DNA of 46,411 nucleotides from positions 1-46,411 of the forward strand of contig CALAZW010000090.1 of the NCBI GenBank assembly GCA_937926545.1, read 5' to 3'. The stretch comes from an uncultured Helcococcus sp. (GTDB lineage Bacteria; Bacillota; Clostridia; Tissierellales; Peptoniphilaceae). Below are positions 32,832-41,076 of the stretch, in pieces. Position 1 is the first letter of the stretch. The number at the start of each line of letters is the position of its first letter. The notes beneath the pieces were generated by a model. That model was not told the DNA's origin. It saw only the letters and a program-made list of their open reading frames with translations, and did not search any database. Both the position numbers and the translations under genes were made by a program.

Positions 32832-34696
32832 AATGAATTAATTGAAAGATCGCTGGCCATATAAAGTCCCCTCCTAGGCGCTAGAGAAAAACCTTCTATT
32901 TGTGGTCCATCAGGCATGGCCGATCTTTTGAATTGTTGAGTTTTAAATCTCCAAATAAATTTATCAAACCACTTATCAATCTCCTCTGGACTGTAGCTAT
33001 CCTTAAAGGCTATTTTGGCCATAAAGTTAATATTGTCCAAACTGGATTTGTTATTTATCAGGTGGTAGATAAAGAAATCATGAAGTTCATAAGGACCCAC
33101 ATTATCCTCAGTTATTTGTTTAATTTCCCCATTTTCCGCAGGTAGTAGCTCTGGAGAAATAGGAGTGTCAATAATATCAAAAATGGTTTGGGCTAAAAGA
33201 GGGTTAGACTCTTGACTATTAAGTCCTACGTACTTAACAACCTCTCTTAAGAGTGTTTTAGGAAGGCCAGAGTTTATAGCATACATACTCATATGGTCCC
33301 CATTATAGGTGGCCCAACCCAGGGCTATTTCAGACATATTACCCGTTCCTAGGACAATGCCTCCATGCTTATTGGCCAAATCCATAAGGATTTGAGTTCT
33401 TTCTCTAGCTTGGGCATTTTCATAGGTAATAGATAGATCATCCATGTCATGTCCTATATCTTTAAAATGTTGCTTACTGGCTTCAACAATGGATATTTCT
33501 TGCAGGCTAGTATTTAAAGACTTGGCAAGATTTACACTGTTGGTAAAGGTCCTATTGGTCGTTCCAAGACCAGGCATGGTAATGGCCTTAATATCCTTAG
33601 GGTCCAAACCCAGCTTAAAATAGCTTATGGATGCTATTATTAAGGCAAGGGTAGAATCCAAACCTCCAGATAGGCCTATAAAAATCTTTTTGTCTGGTAT
33701 TTGTTCCAGTCTTCTCTTTAAGGCTTCTGATTGTAGATTTAGGATGCTTTCACATTTTCTCTCCCAGTCAGCTGTGTTTTTTGGAATATAGGGACTTTTT
33801 TCTATTTGTCTTTTTAAGATAATTTCATTCTTATAGCTTGAAAAGTATGAAGTATAGCTGGTAATTTTAACTGGTGACTTCTTTATTTTTTTTAAATCCA
33901 GCTCATCTAGGTTTAGATCATTGTAGATCAAACCATCTCTGAATAGGGAGCCTTCTTCAATTATTTTTCCATTTTCCAAGATTAACTTGTGACCACCATA
34001 AATATTATCTGTTGATGATTCCCCCTTGGAGCTATTAGCAAAGGTTAAAAGATTATTATTTATTTTAGATAGGGCCCTAAGCTTAGTTCTTCTTTCATCC
34101 AGGGAGCTACTAGTCTCAAAAGACGATCCAGCTACTACTAAGAGATTTGCTCCTTGATCCGCATGTAGTCCAGCCAGGTTAAAACCTTGGAATAGGTCGT
34201 TTTCAAAGGAAAAAGAGGCAAGTAGCCTATTATTTTCCTTGGCAGCCAAAAGAATATTTGGACTTATAAGGTACTTAAGTCCTCCTATTAAAATATCCAT
34301 ATCCTCATCAAAAGTTGAAAAATACCTTGATTCTAAGGGATTAAGATTAAGTTTTGGAATAAAACCTAGGATTTTTCCATCATTTACCAGGGCTAAAACA
34401 TTATAAATACCATTATTTACAAGAAGGGGTAATCCTAGTGTAAATAGGGTCTTTTTGTTTAAGCTATAATTTTTTATTTCCATAAGCGCTTGTAAGGTCT
34501 CATTTAAAATACCTTGGTTGGCTATTAAGTCTCCGCCACTTGCTCCTGTTAAAGTTAATTCAGGAAAGGCAAGAACATCTATAGACAGGTCATGGGCCTG
34601 GTCTAAGATGGCCTTTACCTTATTTTTATTTTCTTCAATATTTAATAATTCTAGATCTATTGTTGCAGATCCAACTCTTAAAAAATTTCTATACAT
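32822..34696 (-). CDS. nadE: NAD synthetase, two-domain form with degenerate glutaminase site
   Basis: A 624-residue protein with the layout of glutamine-dependent NAD synthetase. An N-terminal nitrilase-like domain (about residues 1-280) is joined to a C-terminal synthetase with the PP-loop GLSGGLDSTLALI near residue 342 and LGTGNMSEIALGWATYNGDH. In the nitrilase domain E46 (FPELTLTG) and K115 (IPKLNL) remain. The position of the catalytic cysteine, normally ICEDLW, reads FENDLF (residues 164-169). The whole protein has a single cysteine, in the linker (KCESIL). It probably uses free ammonia, unlike family members that use glutamine. The pathway partner nadD is at 14184. Confidence 0.9.
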   Translation of the reverse strand: MYRNFLRVGSATIDLELLNIEENKNKVKAILDQAHDLSIDVLAFPELTLTGASGGDLIANQGILNETLQALMEIKNYSLNKKTLFTLGLPLLVNNGIYNVLALVNDGKILGFIPKLNLNPLESRYFSTFDEDMDILIGGLKYLISPNILLAAKENNRLLASFSFENDLFQGFNLAGLHADQGANLLVVAGSSFETSSSLDERRTKLRALSKINNNLLTFANSSKGESSTDNIYGGHKLILENGKIIEEGSLFRDGLIYNDLNLDELDLKKIKKSPVKITSYTSYFSSYKNEIILKRQIEKSPYIPKNTADWERKCESILNLQSEALKRRLEQIPDKKIFIGLSGGLDSTLALIIASISYFKLGLDPKDIKAITMPGLGTTNRTFTNSVNLAKSLNTSLQEISIVEASKQHFKDIGHDMDDLSITYENAQARERTQILMDLANKHGGIVLGTGNMSEIALGWATYNGDHMSMYAINSGLPKTLLREVVKYVGLNSQESNPLLAQTIFDIIDTPISPELLPAENGEIKQITEDNVGPYELHDFFIYHLINNKSSLDNINFMAKIAFKDSYSPEEIDKWFDKFIWRFKTQQFKRSAMPDGPQIEGFSLAPRRGLYMASDLSINSLKK

Positions 34697-34747
34697 AATA
34701 CACCTCTCTGTCCTTATTATACAATTAATAAAAATAAATGGTCAATA

Positions 34748-34776
34748 TTGACAAAAAAAGCAAAAAAGTTTATTAT
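34748..34776 (+). promoter_or_regulatory. Promoter of the copper operon
   Basis: Perfect TTGACA at 34748-34753 and TATTAT at 34771-34776 with a 17-base spacer. The predicted start point falls inside the palindrome at 34781-34797. Confidence 0.85.
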
Positions 34777-34780
34777 AAGT

Positions 34781-34797
34781 ATACCCCTAGGGGGTAT
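34781..34797 (+). promoter_or_regulatory. CsoR-type copper operator
   Basis: ATACCCCTAGGGGGTAT is a G/C-flanked palindrome of the TACCCC...GGGGTA kind bound by CsoR repressors in Firmicutes. It lies four bases after the -10 box and directly before the AAGGAGG of copA. A bound repressor would block initiation. Copper binding to CsoR releases it. The csoR gene is third in the operon. Confidence 0.85.
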
Positions 34798-34808
34798 AAG
34801 GAGGACTT

Positions 34809-37379
34809 ATGAAAGAAAAATTTGATATAGAAGGAATGACCTGTGCAGCCTGCTCCACAGCTGTTGAAAAAGCTGTAGCCAAGGTTGATGGGGTCAAGGA
34901 AGTAAATGTAAGCCTACTTACTAATAGTATGGAGGTTGTAACTGAGGATGGCTTAAATTCATCCCAAATTATTTCAGCCATTGAAAAGGCTGGTTATGGA
35001 GGAAAGAAAAAAAACAAGAAGGAAGAGACCAGGGAAAATCCCAATCAAATAATAGATGATGAGATAAAGTCTTTGAAACATAGGCTTAAGGTTTCTATCC
35101 CCTTGATGGTAGTACTAATGTATGTTGCCATGGGCCACATGATAAATTTACCCTATCCATCTCTTTTAGAAGGTGATAGTGGAGCTTTAATTTATGCCTT
35201 TAGCCAATTCTTGCTGGCCCTACCAGTCTTATATGTAAATAGAAGATATTTCCAATCGGGATTTAAGGCCCTAGGTCACAGAAATCCTAATATGGATTCT
35301 TTGGTGGCCTTGGGATCTATGGCGGCGGTTATTTATGGTCTAGTAGCCATCTTTATGATTGGATACGGTCTAGGCTATGGTAGGTTAGATATAGTAGAAA
35401 AATATAGACATGACATCTATTTTGAGTCAGCGGCTATGATTTTAACCCTAATAACCTTTGGTAAATTTTTAGAAGCTCGTTCTAAAAAGAAAACAACAGA
35501 GGCCTTGGATAAATTAATTGACCTACAACCAGATAAGGTTAGGGTTATTAGAGAAGACCAAGAGGAACTTATAGATTTAGAAGATCTTTTAGAAGGTGAC
35601 TTGGTAAAAATAATTCCTGGGGAGAGAATTGCCGTAGATGGTATAATTGTAGAAGGTAGAAGTTCTGTGGACCAACAGGCTATAACAGGGGAATCTTTAC
35701 CTGTGGAAGTTTCAAAGGGAGACAAGGTAATATCAGGATCTCTAAATAAAAATGGTAGCTTTATTTTCAAGGCGACCCAGGTAGGATCAGATACCACCCT
35801 ATCTAAAATAATAGAACTTATGGAAGAGGCTAGTTCTTCCAAGGCTCCAATTAGCCAAATGGCGGACAAGGTGGCAGCAGTTTTTGTACCAGTTGTAATT
35901 GGTCTATCAATTCTTTCCTTTGCCTATTGGATGATGAAGGGACAAGGATTTGAATTTGCCTTTTCCATAGCGATTGGAGTTTTAGTTATATCTTGCCCAT
36001 GTGCGCTAGGTTTGGCCACTCCAGTAGCCATGATGGTGGCAACTGGTAAGGCAGCTGAGAATGGAATTCTTATTAAGTCAGCAGAAGCCCTAGAAAGACT
36101 TCATGAAGTGGATTTAATAGTATTTGATAAAACTGGTACCATTACAGAAGGAAATCCAGTAGTTACTGATATTATAACTATAAATGGATTTGATAAAGAA
36201 AAATTAATAGGCCTGGCAGGGTCCTTGGAGAGTAGTTCTCAACAACCTTTGGCAGATGCTGTAATGAAAAAATTTAAGGAATATCAACTAAATTTAGAAA
36301 AAGTTGTTGACTTTGAATCATTTACGGGTATGGGTATAAGTGGTTATATAGATGGCAAAAAATACTTTATAGGAAATGATAAGCTAATGGAAAGACAGAA
36401 AATTGATTTTAGAGAAACAGATGACTTGACCCTAGGCTATAAGAAAGAAGGAAAAACTTCCATCTATATTTTCGATGAAGATAAATTACTTGGTATTATG
36501 GCCATAGCAGATGTTATAAAAAACACCAGTAGAAATGCCATAGATCAAATACATGATATGGGAATAAAGACCATGATGTTATCAGGAGACAATAAGATAA
36601 CTGCCAAGGCCATAGCAGAAAAGGTGCATGTTGATGACTATAGGGGGGAATTAATGCCCCAAGACAAGGATAAGATAATTAGCGAACTAAAGAAGGATTA
36701 TAAGACTATAGCCATGGTTGGTGATGGAATAAATGACGCTCCAGCATTAATGAGGGCAGATGTGGGAATAGCCATAGCAGATGGGACTGATATTGCCATA
36801 GACTCAGCTGATATAGTACTTATGAAATCTGATTTACAAGATATTGTGGGAGCTATAAAATTAAGTAAAAAGACCATAAAAAATATTAAGGAAAACCTAT
36901 TTTGGGCCTTTTTCTATAATGTGTTGGCCATACCAATAGCCATGGGATTCTTTTATACTAGTTTTAACCTTAAGCTTAATCCAATGATCGGTTCCTTGGC
37001 CATGAGCTTTAGTTCAATCTTTGTGGTGACCAATGCCTTAAGATTAAAAAGATTTAAGAATGATAAGAAGACTGATTATGTTAGAAGTAGTAAACTTCAA
37101 AAAAATGAAGAAAGCTTTAATTATGATTTTGAACAATCAAATAAGATAAAAAAAGAGGAGAAAAGACAAATGAAAAAGAATATATATATTGATGGAATGA
37201 CTTGTAACCACTGTAAGATGAGAGTAGAAAAATTATTATCAGAAGTTGAAGGTATAACTAGTGCTGAAGTTAATCTTGATGAAAAGAAGGCAGTAGTAGA
37301 AACATCTATAGACCTAAATGAAGAAATGATTAAGGACTTAATAGATGATGCAGGCTATGAATATAAGTCATTAGATTAA
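34809..37379 (+). CDS. copA: Copper-exporting P1B-type ATPase with fused C-terminal CopZ domain
   Basis: An 856-residue Cu+ exporter. An N-terminal metal-binding domain has C12 and C15 (MTCAAC). The eight-helix membrane part has the transport motif C396-P397-C398, and a YN...MSFSS pair of helices near its end marks the Cu+ subgroup. Phosphorylation site is D440 (DKTGT), hinge GDGINDAPAL. The unusual part is the tail: after the last helix (LRLKRFK) comes a charged linker of about 35 residues and a second metal-binding domain with C799 and C802 (MTCNHC). That tail has the length and sequence of the chaperone CopZ. Confidence 0.95.
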   Translation: MKEKFDIEGMTCAACSTAVEKAVAKVDGVKEVNVSLLTNSMEVVTEDGLNSSQIISAIEKAGYGGKKKNKKEETRENPNQIIDDEIKSLKHRLKVSIPLMVVLMYVAMGHMINLPYPSLLEGDSGALIYAFSQFLLALPVLYVNRRYFQSGFKALGHRNPNMDSLVALGSMAAVIYGLVAIFMIGYGLGYGRLDIVEKYRHDIYFESAAMILTLITFGKFLEARSKKKTTEALDKLIDLQPDKVRVIREDQEELIDLEDLLEGDLVKIIPGERIAVDGIIVEGRSSVDQQAITGESLPVEVSKGDKVISGSLNKNGSFIFKATQVGSDTTLSKIIELMEEASSSKAPISQMADKVAAVFVPVVIGLSILSFAYWMMKGQGFEFAFSIAIGVLVISCPCALGLATPVAMMVATGKAAENGILIKSAEALERLHEVDLIVFDKTGTITEGNPVVTDIITINGFDKEKLIGLAGSLESSSQQPLADAVMKKFKEYQLNLEKVVDFESFTGMGISGYIDGKKYFIGNDKLMERQKIDFRETDDLTLGYKKEGKTSIYIFDEDKLLGIMAIADVIKNTSRNAIDQIHDMGIKTMMLSGDNKITAKAIAEKVHVDDYRGELMPQDKDKIISELKKDYKTIAMVGDGINDAPALMRADVGIAIADGTDIAIDSADIVLMKSDLQDIVGAIKLSKKTIKNIKENLFWAFFYNVLAIPIAMGFFYTSFNLKLNPMIGSLAMSFSSIFVVTNALRLKRFKNDKKTDYVRSSKLQKNEESFNYDFEQSNKIKKEEKRQMKKNIYIDGMTCNHCKMRVEKLLSEVEGITSAEVNLDEKKAVVETSIDLNEEMIKDLIDDAGYEYKSLD
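37170..37379 (+). CDS. copZ: Nested CopZ copper chaperone (internal start within copA)
   Basis: In frame with copA, ATG 37170 begins a 69-residue stretch equal to a complete CopZ: MKKNIYIDGMTCNHCKMRVE to the common stop. AGAGGAG at 37154-37160 lies nine bases upstream, a good ribosome binding site inside a coding region. I infer that the operon makes both a long CopA with the domain attached and a free CopZ. Neither the free product nor the use of this start is shown by sequence alone. Confidence 0.5.
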   Translation: MKKNIYIDGMTCNHCKMRVEKLLSEVEGITSAEVNLDEKKAVVETSIDLNEEMIKDLIDDAGYEYKSLD

Positions 37380-37380
37380 G

Positions 37381-37653
37381 ATGAAAGCAGATAAAAAAAG
37401 TACTCTTCGTCGTTTGAAAATCATTAGAGGTCAGATTGACGGCATTATCAATATGGTTGAGGAAGATAGATATTGTATTGATATATCAACCCAGTTATTG
37501 GCATCAATAGCTGGGCTTAAGGCCGTTAATAATGAGGTTCTAAAAGCTCATATGAAAAGTTGTGTAAAGGATTCCTTTGACAGCGAAGATCATGAAATGG
37601 CAGATGAAAAAATAGACGAAGTTATTAAAATACTAGATAAGTTAAGTAAATAA
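37381..37653 (+). CDS. csoR: Copper-sensing repressor CsoR
   Basis: A 90-residue all-helical regulator of the CsoR/RcnR/FrmR family. The copper ligands C32, H57 and C61 are present in the C-H-C pattern (RYCIDIS and AHMKSC). The basic start TLRRLKIIRGQIDGI is the DNA-contact region. It starts one base after the copA stop and lacks a clear ribosome binding site, so it is coupled to copA. It should bind the palindrome at 34781-34797, giving self-control of the operon. Confidence 0.93.
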   Translation: MKADKKSTLRRLKIIRGQIDGIINMVEEDRYCIDISTQLLASIAGLKAVNNEVLKAHMKSCVKDSFDSEDHEMADEKIDEVIKILDKLSK

Positions 37654-37665
37654 AGGAGAAAATTC

Positions 37666-38472
37666 ATGAAAGTAGTTGTTACAGATTTAGATGGAACCTT
37701 ATTAAATAGTTCACACTTTGTTAGTGAAAAAAACTTAGAGACCTTAAAAAAAATCCAAGAAGAAGGATATGAAATAATATTTGCATCCGGAAGGGTGTCC
37801 AGCTCAGTGGAATATATAATGAAAAATGCGGGTATCAATGGTTATATAGTTGCTAACAATGGGGCCTTAGTATTGGATAAAGAAAAGAAGGTAGTCTATA
37901 AACAGGCCTTGGACCACGAACAGATTGAAAAAATACTTGATGTTGTGGAAACAAATGGAATTAAATTTAATATGTATGATAAAGAAAAATATTACTGTAA
38001 TCAACTAGATCGTGAAAGAGTATCTCATTTATTTAAATATGGTAGTGACAAGGATTACCAAATAGATATAGTTGTAAAAGATGATATAGGAAATTTTGTA
38101 AAAGATAGGAACTTGGATATTTTTAAAGTTCAAATGACCATACCTGAGAATGTACAAGAGGATGTAATCAAGGAATTAAGCAAAATAGATAATATATACA
38201 TTGCTAAATCGGGTAAGTGTCATGTTGAAGCCATGCATAAAAGTGTAAATAAGTGGAATGGCATAGAAATAGCTTTAAAAGATTTAGGTGGGAAAGTAGA
38301 TAAGATTATATCTATTGGTGATTATGAGAATGATTTACCAATGATTGTCAATGCAGACATAGGCATAGCTATGGGAAATGCCAATGATAAGGTAAAGTCT
38401 AAGTCGGACTTAATTACTGAAACAAATGAAGAGGATGGCTTTTCAAAAGCTATTAATAAAATTTTATTTTAG
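37666..38472 (+). CDS. Cof-type HAD-IIB phosphatase
   Basis: A 268-residue HAD phosphatase with DLDGTLL at the N-terminus, FASGR near residue 42, K203-region EAMHKSVNKWNG and the GDYENDLPM motif near residue 224. Same family as the gene at 1096 but clearly diverged. It follows csoR by 12 bases with AAAGGAG, so it may be read from the copper promoter as well. Substrate unknown; there is no reason to link it with copper. Confidence 0.88.
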   Translation: MKVVVTDLDGTLLNSSHFVSEKNLETLKKIQEEGYEIIFASGRVSSSVEYIMKNAGINGYIVANNGALVLDKEKKVVYKQALDHEQIEKILDVVETNGIKFNMYDKEKYYCNQLDRERVSHLFKYGSDKDYQIDIVVKDDIGNFVKDRNLDIFKVQMTIPENVQEDVIKELSKIDNIYIAKSGKCHVEAMHKSVNKWNGIEIALKDLGGKVDKIISIGDYENDLPMIVNADIGIAMGNANDKVKSKSDLITETNEEDGFSKAINKILF

Positions 38473-38480
38473 GAGAAATT

Positions 38481-38945
38481 ATGTTAAATATAGTTTTATT
38501 GGAACCAGAAATTCCATATAATACAGCAAATATAGGAAGGACTTGCTATTTAACCAAGACCAGACTACATTTAATTAGGCCTTTAGGCTTTATTTTATCA
38601 GACAAGAATTTGAGAAGGATAGGTTTAGATTACTGGAAGGATGTTGATCTTCTTGTTCATGATTCCTATGAGGATTTTTTAGAACATGCCCAAGGCCACA
38701 CTATTTATATGGCAACGACTAAGGCAGAAAAATATTATAGCCAAGTGGAGTATAAGGATGGAGACTTTATTATGTTTGGCAAGGAATCCAAGGGGATTGA
38801 TGAAGATATTATATATTCAAATTTTGAGAATGCTATCAAGGTACAAATGAGATCTGATTCGGATAGGTCTTTAAATTTATCAAATACAGCAGCCATAGTG
38901 CTATATGAGGGACTTAGACAATTAGGCTTTAAGGATATGGATTAG
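38481..38945 (+). CDS. trmL: tRNA (cytidine(34)-2'-O)-methyltransferase
   Basis: A 154-residue SPOUT methyltransferase. Family motifs are the start LEPEIPYNTANIGRTC, the middle FGKESKGIDEDI near residue 92, and the knot-closing LNLSNTAAIVLYEGLRQLG near residue 131. It methylates the wobble ribose of certain leucine tRNAs. AGGAG lies just before the ATG. The end is 26 bases before trxB. Confidence 0.94.
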   Translation: MLNIVLLEPEIPYNTANIGRTCYLTKTRLHLIRPLGFILSDKNLRRIGLDYWKDVDLLVHDSYEDFLEHAQGHTIYMATTKAEKYYSQVEYKDGDFIMFGKESKGIDEDIIYSNFENAIKVQMRSDSDRSLNLSNTAAIVLYEGLRQLGFKDMD

Positions 38946-38971
38946 GTATTAAAATTAGGAGGGAGAATACT

Positions 38972-39901
38972 ATGATTTATGATGTAATAATTTTAGGAAG
39001 TGGACCAGCAGGATTATCTGCTGCAATATATGCTGCTAGGGCAAATTTAAATACCCTAGTTATAGAAAAGGGAAATATCGGTGGACAGATTTCCTTAACA
39101 ACAAGTGTTGATAACTACCCAGGCTTGGACTATAATCCAACTGGCTTTGATATGTCAGAGAGAATGTGGAATCAGGCTGAAAAATTTGGTGCACAAAAAG
39201 TATTGGATGAAATAGTTGACTTGAACTTGGATGGAGACATTAAAGTTTTAAAGTCTAAAGAAAACACATATGAAGCTAAATCTGTAATATTGGCAACTGG
39301 GGCAAATCCAAGAGAACTTGGAATACCAGGAGAGAAGGAATTTACCGGTAAGGGAGTTGCCTATTGTGCTACTTGCGATGGTCCTTTCTATACAGATTTA
39401 GAGGTGTATGTGGTAGGTGGTGGAGATGCTGCCATAGAAGAGGCTATCTTTTTAACCAAGTTTGCCAGGAAGGTGAATGTTTTGTATAGGGGAGATAGTT
39501 TAAGGGCTGCCAAATCTATTCAAGACAAGGCTTTTGCCAATGATAAGATAGAGGTATTTTACAATACTGAAGTTAAAGAAATTTATGGAGAGATGGCTGT
39601 TAATAAGATGAGATTATTAAACAATAAAACAGGTGAAGAGTATTTTGTTGAAACCAGCCAGGGAGATAGTGACTTTGGAGTCTTCATTTTTATTGGTTAT
39701 TTGCCAAACACAGGTTTATTTGAAGGCATGATTGATTTAGATAGGGGCTATGTAGTTACCGATGAAGATATGGCTACCAATATCGAAGGAGTTTATGCTG
39801 TTGGAGACATGAGAAAAAAGAGGACAAGACAGGTTGTAACAGCAGCCGCAGATGGAGCTATAGGAGCGATATCTGTTGAAAAGTATTTAGAAAATAAATA
39901 A
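38972..39901 (+). CDS. trxB: Thioredoxin reductase
   Basis: A 309-residue low-molecular-weight thioredoxin reductase. The FAD motif is GSGPAGLSAAIYAARA, the redox-active pair is C132 and C135 (CATC), the NADPH motif is VVGGGDAAIEEA near residue 149, and the second FAD contact is GVYAVGDMR near residue 272. AGGAGGGAG precedes the ATG. No thioredoxin gene is adjacent. Confidence 0.92.
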   Translation: MIYDVIILGSGPAGLSAAIYAARANLNTLVIEKGNIGGQISLTTSVDNYPGLDYNPTGFDMSERMWNQAEKFGAQKVLDEIVDLNLDGDIKVLKSKENTYEAKSVILATGANPRELGIPGEKEFTGKGVAYCATCDGPFYTDLEVYVVGGGDAAIEEAIFLTKFARKVNVLYRGDSLRAAKSIQDKAFANDKIEVFYNTEVKEIYGEMAVNKMRLLNNKTGEEYFVETSQGDSDFGVFIFIGYLPNTGLFEGMIDLDRGYVVTDEDMATNIEGVYAVGDMRKKRTRQVVTAAADGAIGAISVEKYLENK

Positions 39902-39918
39902 ATAAAAATAAATTCAAA

Positions 39919-39955
39919 AAAAACCTTAAGATAATTCATATAGGTTAAGGTTTTT
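39919..39955. terminator. Bidirectional terminator after trxB
   Basis: AAAAACCTTAA and TTAAGGTTTTT form an 11-base-pair stem around a 15-base loop. T runs on both strands let it serve trxB and the convergent RpiR gene. Confidence 0.8.
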
Positions 39956-39972
39956 AAATTGTTATTTACATG

Positions 39973-40015
39973 AGGGATTGTAGTCAATATTTATATAGAC
40001 TACAGTCCCTTTTTA
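39973..40015. other. Second long hairpin between trxB and rpiR
   Basis: AGGGATTGTAGTC pairs with GACTACAGTCCCT (one G-U pair) around a 12-base loop, followed by five Ts on the plus strand. It lies only 18 bases after the trxB terminator, so it is either a back-up terminator or the end of a separate short RNA. The remaining 56 bases up to the RpiR stop are A+T-rich with nothing I recognise. Confidence 0.6.
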
Positions 40016-40071
40016 GGTAAATTTTATTAAATCATATCTTATTAAAGATAAGTATTAAAAGTTTAATTATT

Positions 40072-40914
40072 TTAGATCCTTGTTGAGTTTATTATATTTC
40101 TTATTTTAGTAAAGTATTCTTGATTATCATCAACTTTTATGGCATATATGGTAAATAAACTATCTACAATTAGTAGCTGGGCCACCACTGAACTAAAAGC
40201 TTCTGGCCTATATCCAGTTTCTTCAGATACTGTTGCAAGGACCACATCACTGTAGCCAGCAAGTTCTGAGACAGGATTGCCAGTTATGGAAATTATTTTC
40301 GTTTTATTTTTTTTGAGAATTTCAACTATTCTTAAGACATCATTATTATTACCGCTATGAGAAACTATTATGGCGCAATCATCTTTAGTTAGTTTACCAG
40401 CATTTATTAATTGCATATGGTAGTCCATTGAATGAAGACAATTTAATGAGGTTCTCATAAATCTGTGGTAGGCGTTTAAAGCAACAACAGAAGATCCGCC
40501 CAGACCGAATAGGCCACAAATATTAGCTTGAGACAATATTTCAATAGCCTTATTAAAATTAGAAGGAATTGTTGACTTTAAGGTTTCATTTATTGATTTC
40601 ATAGCAGTATTAAAGGTATCCTCAACCATTGTTATTGCATCATCCCCTTTACTTACAGAGGTAAAGAAATTAAGTCCTTCCTTATAATAGTCCATGACAA
40701 GGGACATTTTCATTTCTTGAAAATTTTTATAACCTAACTTTTGAGAGAATCTAGAAATTGTGGCTGTAGATACATTAGCTTCATTTGATAGGTCTGTTAT
40801 GGTTAAATTTTTAGCTTTTTCAATATTAGAGTTTATATAGTCGACAATTAGTTTATCTGAATCTGTTAAATTTTGATAATTATTTTTTACTTTATTATTA
40901 AATGTATTATTCAT
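40072..40914 (-). CDS. MurR/RpiR family transcriptional regulator
   Basis: A 280-residue regulator with an N-terminal winged helix-turn-helix (LTITDLSNEANVSTATISRFSQKLGY near residues 37-62) and a C-terminal SIS sugar-phosphate-binding domain (GLFGLGGSSVVAL near residue 134 and IIVSHSGNNNDVL near residue 180). Such proteins sense phosphosugars or sugar-acid phosphates. Of two in-frame ATGs I prefer the inner one (40912-40914), preceded by GGGGA; the outer one is part of that site. It diverges from the sugar-acid operon and probably controls it through the palindrome at 41023-41041. Confidence 0.9.
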   Translation of the reverse strand: MNNTFNNKVKNNYQNLTDSDKLIVDYINSNIEKAKNLTITDLSNEANVSTATISRFSQKLGYKNFQEMKMSLVMDYYKEGLNFFTSVSKGDDAITMVEDTFNTAMKSINETLKSTIPSNFNKAIEILSQANICGLFGLGGSSVVALNAYHRFMRTSLNCLHSMDYHMQLINAGKLTKDDCAIIVSHSGNNNDVLRIVEILKKNKTKIISITGNPVSELAGYSDVVLATVSEETGYRPEAFSSVVAQLLIVDSLFTIYAIKVDDNQEYFTKIRNIINSTRI

Positions 40915-41016
40915 TATATTCCCCATTTGTTTTTTTTTGATTGCTCTTTAGTTGAGAATAGCTTATGAAATGATAATTGTCAATAAAATAACTGAAAACT
41001 ATTTACTTGGTAGTCC

Positions 41017-41045
41017 TTGACTTATGAAAACCTTTTTCATATAAT
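41017..41045 (+). promoter_or_regulatory. Promoter of the sugar-acid PTS operon
   Basis: TTGACT at 41017-41022 and perfect TATAAT at 41040-41045 with a 17-base spacer, 31 bases before the first ATG. Confidence 0.85.
41023..41041 (+). promoter_or_regulatory. Putative RpiR operator inside the promoter
   Basis: TATGAAAA, CCT, TTTTCATA: a perfect inverted repeat with eight-base arms that fills the space between the -35 and -10 boxes. A further copy of the half-site TTATGAAA lies upstream at 40963-40970. A bound regulator here would block RNA polymerase. Linking it to the divergent RpiR gene is inference from position. Confidence 0.65.
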
Positions 41046-41076
41046 TAAGATAGAAATATAGAGGGGAGTAATTATA

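Noticed and set aside
37090..37169. CopA-CopZ junction as a simple sequencing error that removed a stop codon
   Set aside because: The joining segment is a charged, in-frame linker of about 35 residues with no frame shift, which is longer than a single base error would explain. It cannot be excluded without relatives, so the point is kept as a check in the findings.
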